Shown piece after piece: positions 10,186 through 21,000 of a stretch of DNA of 64,000 nt. Source of the stretch: Macrosoma leucophasiata (lineage: Eukaryota; Arthropoda; Insecta; Lepidoptera; Hedylidae). Position numbers and translations under genes: made by a program. The stretch is from assembly GCA_036365455.1 (NCBI GenBank), contig JAWQUS010000007.1:14958001-15022000 (forward strand), read 5' to 3'. The stretch's first letter is position 1. The number at the start of each line of letters is the position of its first letter. Under the pieces are notes generated by a model that worked only from the letters and a program-made list of their open reading frames with translations, was not told the DNA's origin and did not search any database.

Positions 10186-11028
10186 ATGGAACCCACCCAG
10201 CCACTCGTCCCAGGACGCCTCCACGAAGCCGCCACACCAACGACGTCTCACGCACCACACGCCGATGGCATAGCGCTGTCCATGCGCATACCCCCATTCT
10301 GGCGCGACAATCCACGGCTGTGGTACATAAATTTCGAGACCGCCACTGAAGACCTAAAAAGAAGTACCGCCCAGCTCACGCAGATGGTCCTCGTCCAGCT
10401 CGATAAAGGGGACGTTGAGCAGATCGCCGACATCCTCTGCAACACACCACGGGACGAGCAATACCAGGCCATCAAGAAGCGACTGATCTCCGTTTATGAG
10501 GAATCAGATAGCCGGCAGCTACAAAAACTACTGGCTGAAATGGAGCTCGGTGACCAGAAGCCCACCCACCTACTACGACGTATGCGCATGCTAGCGAAGG
10601 ACAAGGTCACCGACACAACGCTGCGCATGATGTGGACCAAACTCCTCCCAGCCCACGTCCGATCTGTCCTCGCCGTCAGCGAGACATTTAGGCACCAAAC
10701 AACTCTAGAAGAGCTAGCTTTGCTCGCCGACACTATGCTCGAGCAAACCCACGATGTCGCCGCTATCTCCGTGCAACCACCATCACCACCTACCCCAGCA
10801 CCAACCAGTCAAGCCGACACCCATTTCCTCATCGACGAGATCCGCAAGTTGACCTTGGAAATCATCGAGCTAAAAACAAGACCGCCGTACCACAATAACA
10901 ACAACATGCACCGGTACCGCCAGCGCTCCCGCCAACGAAGCACCTCTCGTTACTACCATCGACGCTTCGGTAGTCAAGCGAGACGATGCACTACACCATG
11001 TACCTACAAGCAACAGTCGGAAAACTAG
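10186..11028 (+). CDS. gag: Gypsy Gag polyprotein (280 aa)
   Basis: Opens at an ATG downstream of the primer-binding site and encodes a helical capsid-type region (IPPFWRDNPRLWYINFE, YQAIKKRLISVYEESDSRQL, LRRMRMLAKDKV) typical of arthropod Gypsy Gag. The C-terminus is basic (Arg/Ser/Tyr-rich) and ends YYHRRFGSQARRCTTPCTYK. That resembles the single C-x-Y-H...FG...C-x2-PC finger seen in related elements, but an Arg stands where I would expect the first Cys. Its last 43 nt overlap pol, which lies in the -1 frame. The protein would form the particle shell and bind element RNA. Confidence 0.9.
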   Translation: MEPTQPLVPGRLHEAATPTTSHAPHADGIALSMRIPPFWRDNPRLWYINFETATEDLKRSTAQLTQMVLVQLDKGDVEQIADILCNTPRDEQYQAIKKRLISVYEESDSRQLQKLLAEMELGDQKPTHLLRRMRMLAKDKVTDTTLRMMWTKLLPAHVRSVLAVSETFRHQTTLEELALLADTMLEQTHDVAAISVQPPSPPTPAPTSQADTHFLIDEIRKLTLEIIELKTRPPYHNNNNMHRYRQRSRQRSTSRYYHRRFGSQARRCTTPCTYKQQSEN

Positions 11029-14000
11029 AACGAACGTTGGCAGAGGCGGATACCGGCGTTCCCAACTCATCATACCGCCTATTCGTCCGTGACCGGAAGA
11101 CGAATTACTCCTTCTTGGTAGACACTGGGGCTAACATATCCGTGCTACCAAGGAAGCAAGGCCAGACACCAACGCCGCTCCCATTCAAGTTGTACGCAGC
11201 AAACAACACAACGATAAATACCTACGGAGAGAAAACGCTCGAACTTGACCTGAATTTACGACGACCATACAAATGGAAATTCATCATCGCCGACGTGTCG
11301 AAACCGATACTTGGAGCCGACTTCCTCAACCACCATCAATTGATCGTAGACATCAAACATCGAAGATTGATTGATGGCGTCACAAACCTACAAGTCGCCG
11401 CTCCACTAATGTCTACAAACATACCTACAATACGCAGTATCGACATCCGCGAGTCCTACCATGACATACTTGCGAAATACCCTGGCACTACGCGACTCAC
11501 TTCAATGAATCTGAATTCGAAAATCAACGTCGAGCACTACATCGAAACCACCGGACAACCAGTACACTGCCGTGCCCGTCCGATACCTCCGCATCGATAC
11601 GAAACCGTTCGAAAAGAATTTGAGAACATGATGCAACAAGGTTTATGTCGTCCCAGCAAGAGCCCATGGTCATCACCACTACATATAGTACCGAAGAAAA
11701 ATGGAGATATACGAGTGTGTGGTGACTATCGCCGCCTCAATACGATTACAACACCCGATCGCTACCCAGTTCCCAGAATCAAGGACTTCACCTACCACCT
11801 CTCCGGAAAAAACGTATTTTCGACAATTGACCTGAACCGCGCATATGCCCAGATCATAGTCCGAGAGCAAGATATCGAAAAAACCGCTATCATTACACCA
11901 TTCGGTTTATTCGAATTCCCACGCATGTGTCCCGGCTTGAAGAACGCAGGCCAAACTTTTCAACGATATATACACGAAGTACTGCGTGGACTCGACTACG
12001 TTTTCCCGTTTATCGACGACGTCCTGATCGCCTCAACCAATGAAACGGAACACCGAGAGCACCTCAACACCGTACTGTCACGATTGGAAGAAAACGGCAT
12101 CACAATCAATCCCGCCAAGTGTGTTCTCGGTCAGCCGCAAGTCAAATTCCTCGGCTACATCGTGTCAAACGAAGGCATCAAACCACCTGAAGAAAAGGTC
12201 GAAGTCATCCTTAAATACACCAAGCCAAAGACAATCGAAGAACTACGACGCTTCCTCGGCATGCTGAACTTCTATCGCGATCACATACCTAACGCCGCTT
12301 TATTACAAGCTCCGCTGAACGCATACCTACACGATGCAAAGAAGCGCGATAAGACAGTCATCGAGTGGACCGACGCCGCGAATCAAGCATTTGACGCATG
12401 TAAAGTCAGCATCAGTAACGCAGCTTTACTCGCTCACCCGTCTCACCACGCCACTCTCGCAATATTCAGCGACGCCTCAGACAAGGCCGCAGGAGCAGTT
12501 CTTCAACAATACATAAACAACACATGGCAACCACTTGGATATTTTTCGAAGAAATTTTCCGATGCGCAACAGAAGTACTCTACCTACGATCGCGAGTTAC
12601 TAGCTATACATATGGCAGTTACTCACTTCCGTAAAATATTCGAAGGGCGACCACTCATCATTTTCACCGACCACAAACCACTGACATTCGCGATGAACAA
12701 AACGCAGAGTAACACCGAGACGCCACGGCGAACGCGACAACTACTCTTCATCAGCGAATTCACCACGGATATCAGACACGTATCCGGATCAGAAAACGTT
12801 TGTGCCGACGCTCTCAGCCGCATCGAAGCCATATCCTGTCCATCATCCATCAACTACGAAGAGATTGCAAAATCACAAGAAAAAGATCCGAGCATCGAAC
12901 AATTAATGCAACAGCCAAACCTATGCATTAAAAAAATCAGTATACCAAATACCAACATCGAACTATACTGCGACACCTCCACTACATACGTGCGACCGTA
13001 CATACCTACCCAATATCGCCAAGAAGTATTCAACAGTATACACAACATAAGTCATCCCGGAACGAGAACAACACGGAAACTTATTACGAGAAAATACTTT
13101 TGGCCGGCAATGAACAACGACATCGGAACGTGGACGAAGCAATGTATAAATTGCCAGAAAAGCAAAATACATCGTCACACCCACAGCGAGATCGGAACTT
13201 TCCCGCCAACCGAGCGATTCACACACATTCACACCGACATCGTAGGACCGCTACCTACGACCGCTCAAGGACATCGCTACCTAGTAACAATGATCGACCG
13301 ACACACCCGATGGCCCGAAGCTATACCTACTACCGACATCACCGCCGAAACAGTCGCCGAAGTTATCTACAACAATTGGATTTGTCGATTTGGATGCCCT
13401 ACAACAATAACTACGGATCAAGGAAGACAATTCGAGAGTAATTTGTTTACAAACCTAATGAAAATAATGGGAGTAAACAGAATACGAACAACTCCGTATC
13501 ACCCGCAGAGCAACGGAATCGTCGAAAGATGGCATCGCACGCTAAAATCATCTTTACGCGCCAAATTATCAGACGCGCGAAGTTCCTGGAATCAAACACT
13601 GCCGACCGTAATGTTCGGTTTACGCGCCGCTCTCCGCTCCGATAGTGACGTAAGCGCCGCCGAATTAACCTACGGACATAACCTACGTCTACCCAGCGAT
13701 TTCTTCGAGGCAAGCACATCGACCACGCCTACATCAATGGACTACGGCTACGTGCAAAACCTACGAGAAATCATCGCGCAAAATCGACCGCAACAACGTA
13801 ACGCACGAAACAATAAACACATTTTCGTTCATCAAGACCTACATACCTGCAGTCATGTGTTTATTAGAGTCGACGCGATACGCACACCGCTTCAAACACC
13901 CTATGAAGGTCCCTATAAGGTCGTAAATCGCACAGACAAAGTGTTTACGATCCAGTTACCTGAGCGTCAAACCAACATATCTATCGACAGACTCAAGCCT

Positions 14001-14237
14001 GCCTATGTTGTGGAAGACACTGAAAACTTACCTTTACCACAAGTCCACTTACCTCAAAATCCTTTACCGTTACCTCAGAACCACATACCTTTACCTGAAA
14101 ACCTTTTACCTTTACCTGAAAACCTTATACCTATACCTCAAGATCTGTTACCGAACACTTCGAGCACATCACAGCAATCGACTCACCGAGTGACAAGTCG
14201 AGGCCGAGCTGTCAAACTGCCGGTACGTTTCACTTGA
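10986..14237 (+). CDS. pol: Gypsy Pol polyprotein: protease, RT, RNase H, integrase
   Basis: Coordinates count from the first Met of the open frame (1083 aa). The natural product is more likely made by -1 frameshifting out of gag. Protease: DTGA at residue 46. RT: TIDLNRAY (Asp 282) and FIDD (342-345, FIDD in place of the common YxDD). RNase H: FSDAS (Asp 496) and FTDHKPL. Integrase: zinc-binding region from ISHPG (His 690) through CINCQKSK, then catalytic Asp 751 (HTDIVG), Asp 811 (TTDQG) and Glu 847 (GIVERWH), with the 35-residue DD35E spacing. After the core come a chromodomain-free tail and a Leu/Pro repeat (residues about 1015-1055). No stop or frameshift interrupts it, so the copy may be active. 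Confidence 0.95.
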   Translation: MHYTMYLQATVGKLERTLAEADTGVPNSSYRLFVRDRKTNYSFLVDTGANISVLPRKQGQTPTPLPFKLYAANNTTINTYGEKTLELDLNLRRPYKWKFIIADVSKPILGADFLNHHQLIVDIKHRRLIDGVTNLQVAAPLMSTNIPTIRSIDIRESYHDILAKYPGTTRLTSMNLNSKINVEHYIETTGQPVHCRARPIPPHRYETVRKEFENMMQQGLCRPSKSPWSSPLHIVPKKNGDIRVCGDYRRLNTITTPDRYPVPRIKDFTYHLSGKNVFSTIDLNRAYAQIIVREQDIEKTAIITPFGLFEFPRMCPGLKNAGQTFQRYIHEVLRGLDYVFPFIDDVLIASTNETEHREHLNTVLSRLEENGITINPAKCVLGQPQVKFLGYIVSNEGIKPPEEKVEVILKYTKPKTIEELRRFLGMLNFYRDHIPNAALLQAPLNAYLHDAKKRDKTVIEWTDAANQAFDACKVSISNAALLAHPSHHATLAIFSDASDKAAGAVLQQYINNTWQPLGYFSKKFSDAQQKYSTYDRELLAIHMAVTHFRKIFEGRPLIIFTDHKPLTFAMNKTQSNTETPRRTRQLLFISEFTTDIRHVSGSENVCADALSRIEAISCPSSINYEEIAKSQEKDPSIEQLMQQPNLCIKKISIPNTNIELYCDTSTTYVRPYIPTQYRQEVFNSIHNISHPGTRTTRKLITRKYFWPAMNNDIGTWTKQCINCQKSKIHRHTHSEIGTFPPTERFTHIHTDIVGPLPTTAQGHRYLVTMIDRHTRWPEAIPTTDITAETVAEVIYNNWICRFGCPTTITTDQGRQFESNLFTNLMKIMGVNRIRTTPYHPQSNGIVERWHRTLKSSLRAKLSDARSSWNQTLPTVMFGLRAALRSDSDVSAAELTYGHNLRLPSDFFEASTSTTPTSMDYGYVQNLREIIAQNRPQQRNARNNKHIFVHQDLHTCSHVFIRVDAIRTPLQTPYEGPYKVVNRTDKVFTIQLPERQTNISIDRLKPAYVVEDTENLPLPQVHLPQNPLPLPQNHIPLPENLLPLPENLIPIPQDLLPNTSSTSQQSTHRVTSRGRAVKLPVRFT

Positions 14238-14245
14238 GGGGTTAC

Positions 14246-14941
14246 TGTAGCAGCCACTAACAGTAGAAACGGTGACGAAATAGTTCCTAAAAGAACTGTT
14301 TCAGTACAGCACGCATTGACGCACAAGAGACAGGAAAGTTCTTAAAAGAACTATATGCTGTACAGATGACGTTCGACAGAGACAGGATGGTAGCTCTGAA
14401 AAGAGCTGTTAGAGCTCTTCATCTGCAACCACGCTCTAACATCTTCAGTCTTCGACGTCTCCACTTCAATACTCACCGCACGACTTCAGATCCAGCTTGA
14501 ACTCATAGCCACATCAGTCTCCGCTTCAGTCTACATCTTCGGCACGCGTCGTCAGCCGGCGAGCTCCCGCGACGCGTGCGTTCATCTTGCGAGCCCCGAG
14601 CGAAAGAGCGAGTCAGCGAGCGCCGCACATACTTATACTGGCGACTGGCGCATGCGCACTGGAGTTCACCGAACTTCGAACGTATCGCGCATGCGCGCAT
14701 TGCTCCCGCGCTGACCTTGACCGATAAATCGACACGTGCCGGAAAAGAGACAGAAATTGAGATAGCATTATCAATTATCTAAAATCCTATTGGTTGTTAA
14801 TTATTTATCTGTTATTTTATTGGTTTTTCTAATTTTCCTTTTTTGTATAAATTGTGCTGTTTTTTGTGTAAAAATATATTCTACTACAACCTTCTGAAGA
14901 GTTTCATTATACTCAAGAACGAACACAAGTAGTCTTCAACA
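14246..14941 (+). repeat. 3' LTR of Gypsy element
   Basis: Partner of the 5' LTR, with no differences noted by eye. The short open frames inside it are mirrored in both LTRs and are not genes. Confidence 0.93.
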
Positions 14942-15010
14942 ACGTCTATCCATAATCTCAACAAGTTCGTTAGTGCTCGTTGAGACGACATTTTATTATA
15001 AATAATAATA

Positions 15011-16275
15011 TTAGGTTGGGGAAAAAGTTTCTTCGCATTTTTAAGATAATTCAAAACATTTTTTAATATAGTTTATTTAAATTTAACTAAAGTATGTATG
15101 TACCATTTTGTTCGATAACCTTTTGCCATCTTGTAGGTAGGGACATGATCCCATTGCTATAAAAATTTTGGGACTTCTCATCAAAATACCGCGACAAGTG
15201 GATTTGGCAGTCCTCTCGTGATGTTAACCTAACATTGCATAAAGAATTCTGAAGAGACCGAAACAGGTGGAAATCTGAAGGTGCAAGGTCAGGACTATAC
15301 GGCGGATGCATTAACACCTCCCAGCCAAACTCTCTTATTTTTTGCTGAGTGGCTATAGATGTGTGAGGTCTAGCGTTATCATGATGAAACACCACACCCC
15401 TTCTGTTGATCAATTCCGGCCGCTTTCTCTCAACTTCTTGCTTTAATCTCATCAGTTGTTCGCAGTAGAGTTCAGAATCGATAGTCCTGCCTGGTGGTAA
15501 TAGCTCATAATTAATAATGCCCTTCCAATCCCACCACACACATAACATCACCTTATTGCGAGTTAACCCTGGTTTCGCCACAGTCTGTGAAGCCTGACCG
15601 GCCTTTGACCACGACCTTTTTCGCACGTTCTTGTAATGAAAATGATGAAAATGATTCGGTTTCATTACGTCGTAATAAAGAATCACAAATGAGTACACGG
15701 TTCATTAGGTTTCTTTCAGTGAGCTCGTGAGGTACCCAAATATCTAGCTTTTTTTTGTACCCAGCTTTTCTCAAATGCGCCAAAACTGTTTTGTGATCAA
15801 TTCTCAGTTCTTCAGCTACGTCGTAACTACTGATATGTCGATCTTGCTCCACTTTTTCAAAAATGGCATCCATTTTATCCGTAATAGGGCGACCAGAGTG
15901 AGGTGCATCTTTGACATCAAAATTTCCGGATTGAAAACTCTTAAACCAAATTTGTGCTACTCTCACAGACACTGCACTAGGTCCATAAACATCGCAAATT
16001 TTTTTCGCGGCTTGCGTTGCATTTTTACCTTTTTTGTAGTAAAATTTTAAAATGTATCGAATTTTTTCATTAGATTCACTCATCTTGACAGTACGAAAAA
16101 CAAATGCAAATCACACATTTGCCTAATTTGAATTTGGAATTATGTTCTTTAAAATTTTAACTTTCAATGATACCAAAACCAGCCAGATACAAATACTACA
16201 GCCAAAGAGATTTTATTACAAGTTCATACATACTAATACTAATACTAATACGAAAAGACTTTTTCCCCAACCTAT
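15011..16275 (-). mobile_element. mariner element, defective copy
   Basis: Ends TTAGGTTGGGGAAAAAG on the left and CTTTTTCCCCAACCTAT on the right, flanked by TA (15009-15010 and 16276-16277). 1265 bp, the normal size of a full-length mariner. It shares nearly all of its sequence with the copy at 34999-36280. Confidence 0.93.
15087..16083 (-). pseudogene. mariner transposase, broken by a small deletion
   Basis: Reads in two frames: the N-terminal part (16083 down to about 15640) with the paired helix-turn-helix DNA-binding region, and the C-terminal catalytic part (15698 down to 15087) with HDNARPH and YSPDLAPSD. Compared with the intact copy at 35070-36098, a net 29-nt loss near 15640 removes the stretch around TGDEKW, including the first catalytic Asp, and shifts the frame. 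It cannot make an active enzyme. Confidence 0.92.
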
Positions 16276-16577
16276 TATAAGCAATAAAAATAGTGAAAAT
16301 GAATCTTATTACTAGCGAGTTTTAAATAGGGATGGGCAGGTTACACTACATGACATTGCGACAGTGTGCGCATGTGAGTAGGTTTGTGTTTTATGTGCGG
16401 CCGTAGGTAGAGGTAGGGTAAGTATGCGTAGGGTGTGCATAATGTTCGTACAAATTGAGGACAACTTATTTTTTATATGAAAAATAATGAATACATAAAC
16501 ATGTAACTTCAGTTCATGTGTTATGATTATAACTCGATCTTCTAATACGAGTATGAATTATTCCCGTTACATGTTGT

Positions 16578-18021
16578 ATATACATATAATTGGCAGCAAA
16601 TAACCTGCTGTAAAATCTTCTATAATTACTAGACATAGTTTTTTTTGTACAGTAACTGTCTTTTAAACTTTATCGATTTTTTATTTTAATTACTTCTCCC
16701 AACCTTTCGCGACCCCCTGCAAAAGCATCGCGACCCCAGGGGAAGTTCATCAGTTAATTAGTGAGCTCGCATATTTGGTAGGTCAATACTTTAACCCCAT
16801 ATAAACTTTTATGTTACGTGCATGGCACGGCCTACCCCTATATTATAGGGAGCTCCCCTTTCTTACGCCCGCAGGCGTAGGTACCACCGCATTACATAAT
16901 CTATTTTTTGGCAAATGGTAGAGGCAGATCGTTTGGAGTGACTGAGCGAAACTTGGCAGCGCTGAACGCCGTGCCGTTCAGGTGGTAAAGTACTGCCCTG
17001 TAATTTCCATCACAGAGGTATGATAACTTAGACGTCAGGAGTGGCAGGCAACACATCTACATTGAAATCACTAGTTTTTATGTTGATGTTCATAGGCTGC
17101 AGTATTTACCACCATCAATGTGACTTTACCTATACTTGATTGCCTTTTCACGACATTTTTTAAAATTCAAAATCAACATACTGCATTACCTGTCCATTGA
17201 AAGACGATAATAATAGCTGAAGTAACATAACCAACCTACTACTCTCAAAGAGTTATATTAATTGTAGGTATATTTACACAAGATCCATACTTCCGTAGCT
17301 TGAAATTTCGGCAAAAAAAAAAAACAATTATGGAACATTCGTTTCATTTAAATTCTTAGGTAGGTATCTAATTCATGGCATAACTAAATAGAATCTTCGA
17401 ACCATAGCCAGAGAATAAGTAATTTAATGTCGATTTTATTATATCTAGGTAGGTACTAAACTTGGTTCATACATTTTAATAGCGAACTCAATAAACTATT
17501 AGGCAATAATTGCACCGGTTGCACCGGCTAGACTGAGTCGTAGAATTTTACCTGAATAAACTCTGAGCGGTCCGCGAGTAAGGAATCTTCGATGAGAGGA
17601 TCTTAAGCGTTCACGAACTTCAATAATTTACTTACCGACAAATTGTGTAGGTAGTTATGTAATTATCTTCAATTAGGTTTAAGATTGTGATGTCATCTTT
17701 ATTGGTACTTAGTACCTATTTAGATGCAGTTAATCTCTATACGTAAGTATGTATGAAGTCTGGCGTGTCGACGTGCAAGCGTTTATTGCGGTAGACTAGA
17801 GCGCAATTCATTGTTTACATTTAATGAAACGAAGTATGGCGAAGGAGGGGACTGTGGCGAGTGCGGCGCAACGGGCGGTCGGCGGCCTACCTTGACTGGG
17901 CAGGTTTAGTGGTTGCGGCTGGTCTCGTGCGATTCCGCGACCGGCTCACGATTCTTGACACTCGCCACTCGCCAGTCGAGTGGGCGCTCTGTCGGCGTAC
18001 ATACAAACGGGGACAGCTAAC
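16578..18021. other. Intergenic region and gbb 5' flank; family C copy at 16824-17150
   Basis: 16824-17150 is a diverged family C repeat (ACGCCCGCAGGCGTAGG, GTTCAGGTGGTAA, GGAGTGGCAGGCAAC). 17800-18020 becomes GC-rich and probably contains the gbb promoter/5' UTR. No TATA box was assigned. No other gene seen. Confidence 0.45.
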
Positions 18022-21000
18022 ATGACTGGCCCGAAGGCGGCGTGGCGGTGCGCGAGTTTAATAGTTTTGTTTATGGTGGTAGCCGAATCAGCTCTCTCTG
18101 GATTATACATCGATAATGGTGTCGACCAAACTGTTATACATCACTCGATGACTCGACACGAGAGGCAAGTGGTTGAACATGAGATATTAGAACTGTTGGG
18201 GCTTGGCGAAAGGCCGAGACGTACGGGTGCGCCGCCTCTGGATCGTTCAGCCCCTAGCTTTTTACTGGATGTCTACAAGCAACTAGCGGAAGAACATGAA
18301 CAAGCACGACCAACGCGCAGCTCTGAGATGGCTCTCAGTGGAGAAGAACAACATGCAATCGATGAAAGTGATCTTATCATGACATTTCAAAGCAAAAGTA
18401 AGTAGGTATTATCAATTATCATTAATTTATGTTTTGTCTTAGTAAAAACATATAGGTACCTATATTTATTTAAAATATTTCAGATTTTTAAATCTTTCGT
18501 TTCAGCTTATAAAATTCCTATTTAATTAGGATATTTCCTAAGTTTACATAGGTACCTAGTAGGTACACGTAACTATACCTCAAGTAACAATGTTTATATG
18601 TGTTAATTTGTTTCCTCAGAACAATGTTATTCACTACTTTATCAGTTCTTTGAAACTCCTATTTATAGATTGAACTGCGTTTAGGTATAGCTTATACCTA
18701 GTTCATTAGATATCATGCTTACATAAAGTGAATCAGTGTCGAACTTCGACGATATAGCTAGGTACCCTGATTAGTCTGTGGTGTCGAATGTATGGATCGC
18801 TTAATAATAATAATAATAATATAGATAGGTACCTATAAAGCTGTTAAACTGTTGTTTACCTCCCACATCTCTGAGAATGTGGTTTGTTGGAATTATGCGC
18901 AGGTACCTACTTAGAAAGTTAACTAATTGAAATGAATACTTATAATTCCGTAATTTCTATAGCAGAGGCCAAAAAATACCTACTCAGGTCTCAGGGGTGG
19001 CAATGTTATACATATTTCTGTGTTTTTTATCTATGTATCAGACTGTAGTATTTACCTATGTACCTATCATCTAGGTATGAAAACTGCATGCTTGTTTTCC
19101 ATCTTTATACCTAATATAAAAAAATACTTTAAGTAGGTACCTATTTCGGTTAAAGTGTTAGCATTATTCCAGAATAGTTATTCTCACTCTCCTAAAAGAG
19201 TCTCCTTTCGGAGCTCAGTAATTGTTTCAGGCTCTCTCATCTTCTAGTGCCTACTCGTATGTCCATAAAAAATTTGGTAGGTATAGATCGTATCCAATTA
19301 TTTACGTTCCCTAGTGCTTTTTGATCGTATGAAAATACGGTTTCAACTTTGAACTGCAATATTTTGAGTATCGGTGTTTTTTTTTGCCATTGGCGACGAA
19401 GAGATTCTGAGCTAAGGTTGTTTTTCGGCAGCTATTAGTACTTGCTATCTCGTTCCACAGTAGGTAATTGTTAGGCAACAGCAATAACAAACATCAGATA
19501 GCTTCGCATAATCATCTGTTGGCCTGCCTGCATACCAGTGCATGTCTATGCACCCTTAGCTTCTACACATTGTACCTATACGTAGATATCTACTAAGAAG
19601 AACCTTTTCTTTCTTTTTTAATTGTACCCTCTAATTTAGATGGCTTGTCTACTTCGAGTAATCAGCGAGTACGAAAGGCTGTCAGCCTAAAATATTTAAG
19701 TACCTACCTAAGGCAACTCTTTGGATTGGAACCTCGGTTTAGGACATTAGGGGGGAGAGTAACACATTTCATAAGTTTACGATAAGGGGGTGCAACTCAT
19801 CTACACTCTAATCATTGGTAGGCGCACCACCTACTAGGTTCACCTGGCTGTTGGTACTCGAGAAGTAGGTAGGTACCGCGTCCAGAGAATATGCAAGCAT
19901 ACAGGCTAAGGCAATTAGGGCTGTGAAGGAGGCCATTTAGCGGAGGTGTAGGCGGAGGCGGAGGTGGATAAATATATAAGGATTATCTTCCATATTTTGC
20001 TAGTGGTGGAGCTTCAGTGACGGAGGTCGTGGGCGTAGGCTGTACCGCATTAACAAGCAATTGCTTAATGTGCATAAAAGCTAATCCGGCAATGAATATT
20101 TGAATATTATCTCTAAAGTAAAAGGCAGTTGCTTACTGGAGGTAGTGCTCCAGTGTCAGAGCTCGCGGGCGGAGGCACTACCGCATTACCTAATCTATTT
20201 GTCACTTAATGGTAGTGTTCAGCATTATCGTGTTCTGGGCAGGTAATAATCTTATTATTATGTACCTATTATAAATATGAAAGTTTGGTATGACCATTTG
20301 TTTGTTGCTCAATCACGATAACGACTGGACGGATTTCGATGAAATTTTGTACACAGGTAGAGTATATATACCTATGGCTGGAACTATATGATTTCTTTTC
20401 CTGTTCAGAAGTTCCTTAGATAACTTTTAAGTACCTACACGCGGACGAAGTTGCGGGCAAAAGCTAGTATACTATAATTATTGGACAGACAGCATAACAG
20501 CTTGGGCCTTAGGAGTAGCAAAGACGTTTTCTGAGAAGGGCTTTCTTGTGAATTTGTTTGGGTATTGTGTTTATGGGCCATTTGTATTTTTTAATGTAGG
20601 TAGGTACTAAATGGAAAGCATGCAGTTAACATTCATGTTAAGTGATGATCGCAGCCTATAGAAACACAAAGACCAAGATCAAAATGCGGATGCATTACCA
20701 CTCCTGAGTCCTAAGGTGTTATGCCTCTGTGCCGGAAATTACAGGGCCGAACATTACCACCTGAACGGAACACGATAGTGCTGAATACTACCATTTAGCG
20801 GCAATTACCTTAGGTTATGCGGTGGTGCCTCCGCCCGCGAGCTCCGTCACTGGAGTTCTACCACCAGTAAAAACTGGTTAACTACACTAAAAATAATTTA
20901 GTTTGAAGATGACTCCATACAATATGAAGATGAAAATTTTAATTGTGACGACTAAAGAAACGTTATCAAACCTTTTAACTCCGCCAAAAAAAAAGGAAGC

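Larger units (their letters stand above)
9297..14941 (+). mobile_element. Full-length Ty3/Gypsy LTR retrotransposon
   Basis: Two 696-bp LTRs (9297-9992 and 14246-14941), each TGTAGC...CAACA, flank gag and pol. The target duplication is ACGT (9293-9296 and 14942-14945). A primer-binding site follows the 5' LTR, and a short purine run GAGGGG precedes the 3' LTR. The domain order is gag, protease, RT, RNase H, integrase, which defines Ty3/Gypsy. There is no third (env-like) ORF. I saw no differences between the two LTRs on reading, and both ORFs are open, so the insertion appears very recent. Confidence 0.95.
9099..16577. mobile_element. TA-flanked MITE (family G) split by Gypsy and mariner insertions
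   Basis: The left part (9099-9296), a middle sliver (14942-15010) and the right part (16276-16577) reassemble in order against the uninterrupted copy at 6870-7329. TA flanks both outer ends. This is the oldest layer of the nest. Gypsy entered between ACGT repeats and mariner entered at a TA. Confidence 0.8.

Noticed and set aside
12623..13719. Minus-strand open frames across pol
   Set aside because: Antisense shadows of the Gypsy pol coding sequence.
15775..16050. Plus-strand frame antisense to mariner transposase (also 35739-36065)
   Set aside because: Reverse-strand shadow of a conserved coding sequence.
17980..18021. Upstream in-frame extension of gbb (GTG at 17980)
   Set aside because: It lacks an ATG, and the ATG at 18022 has good context and directly opens the signal peptide.
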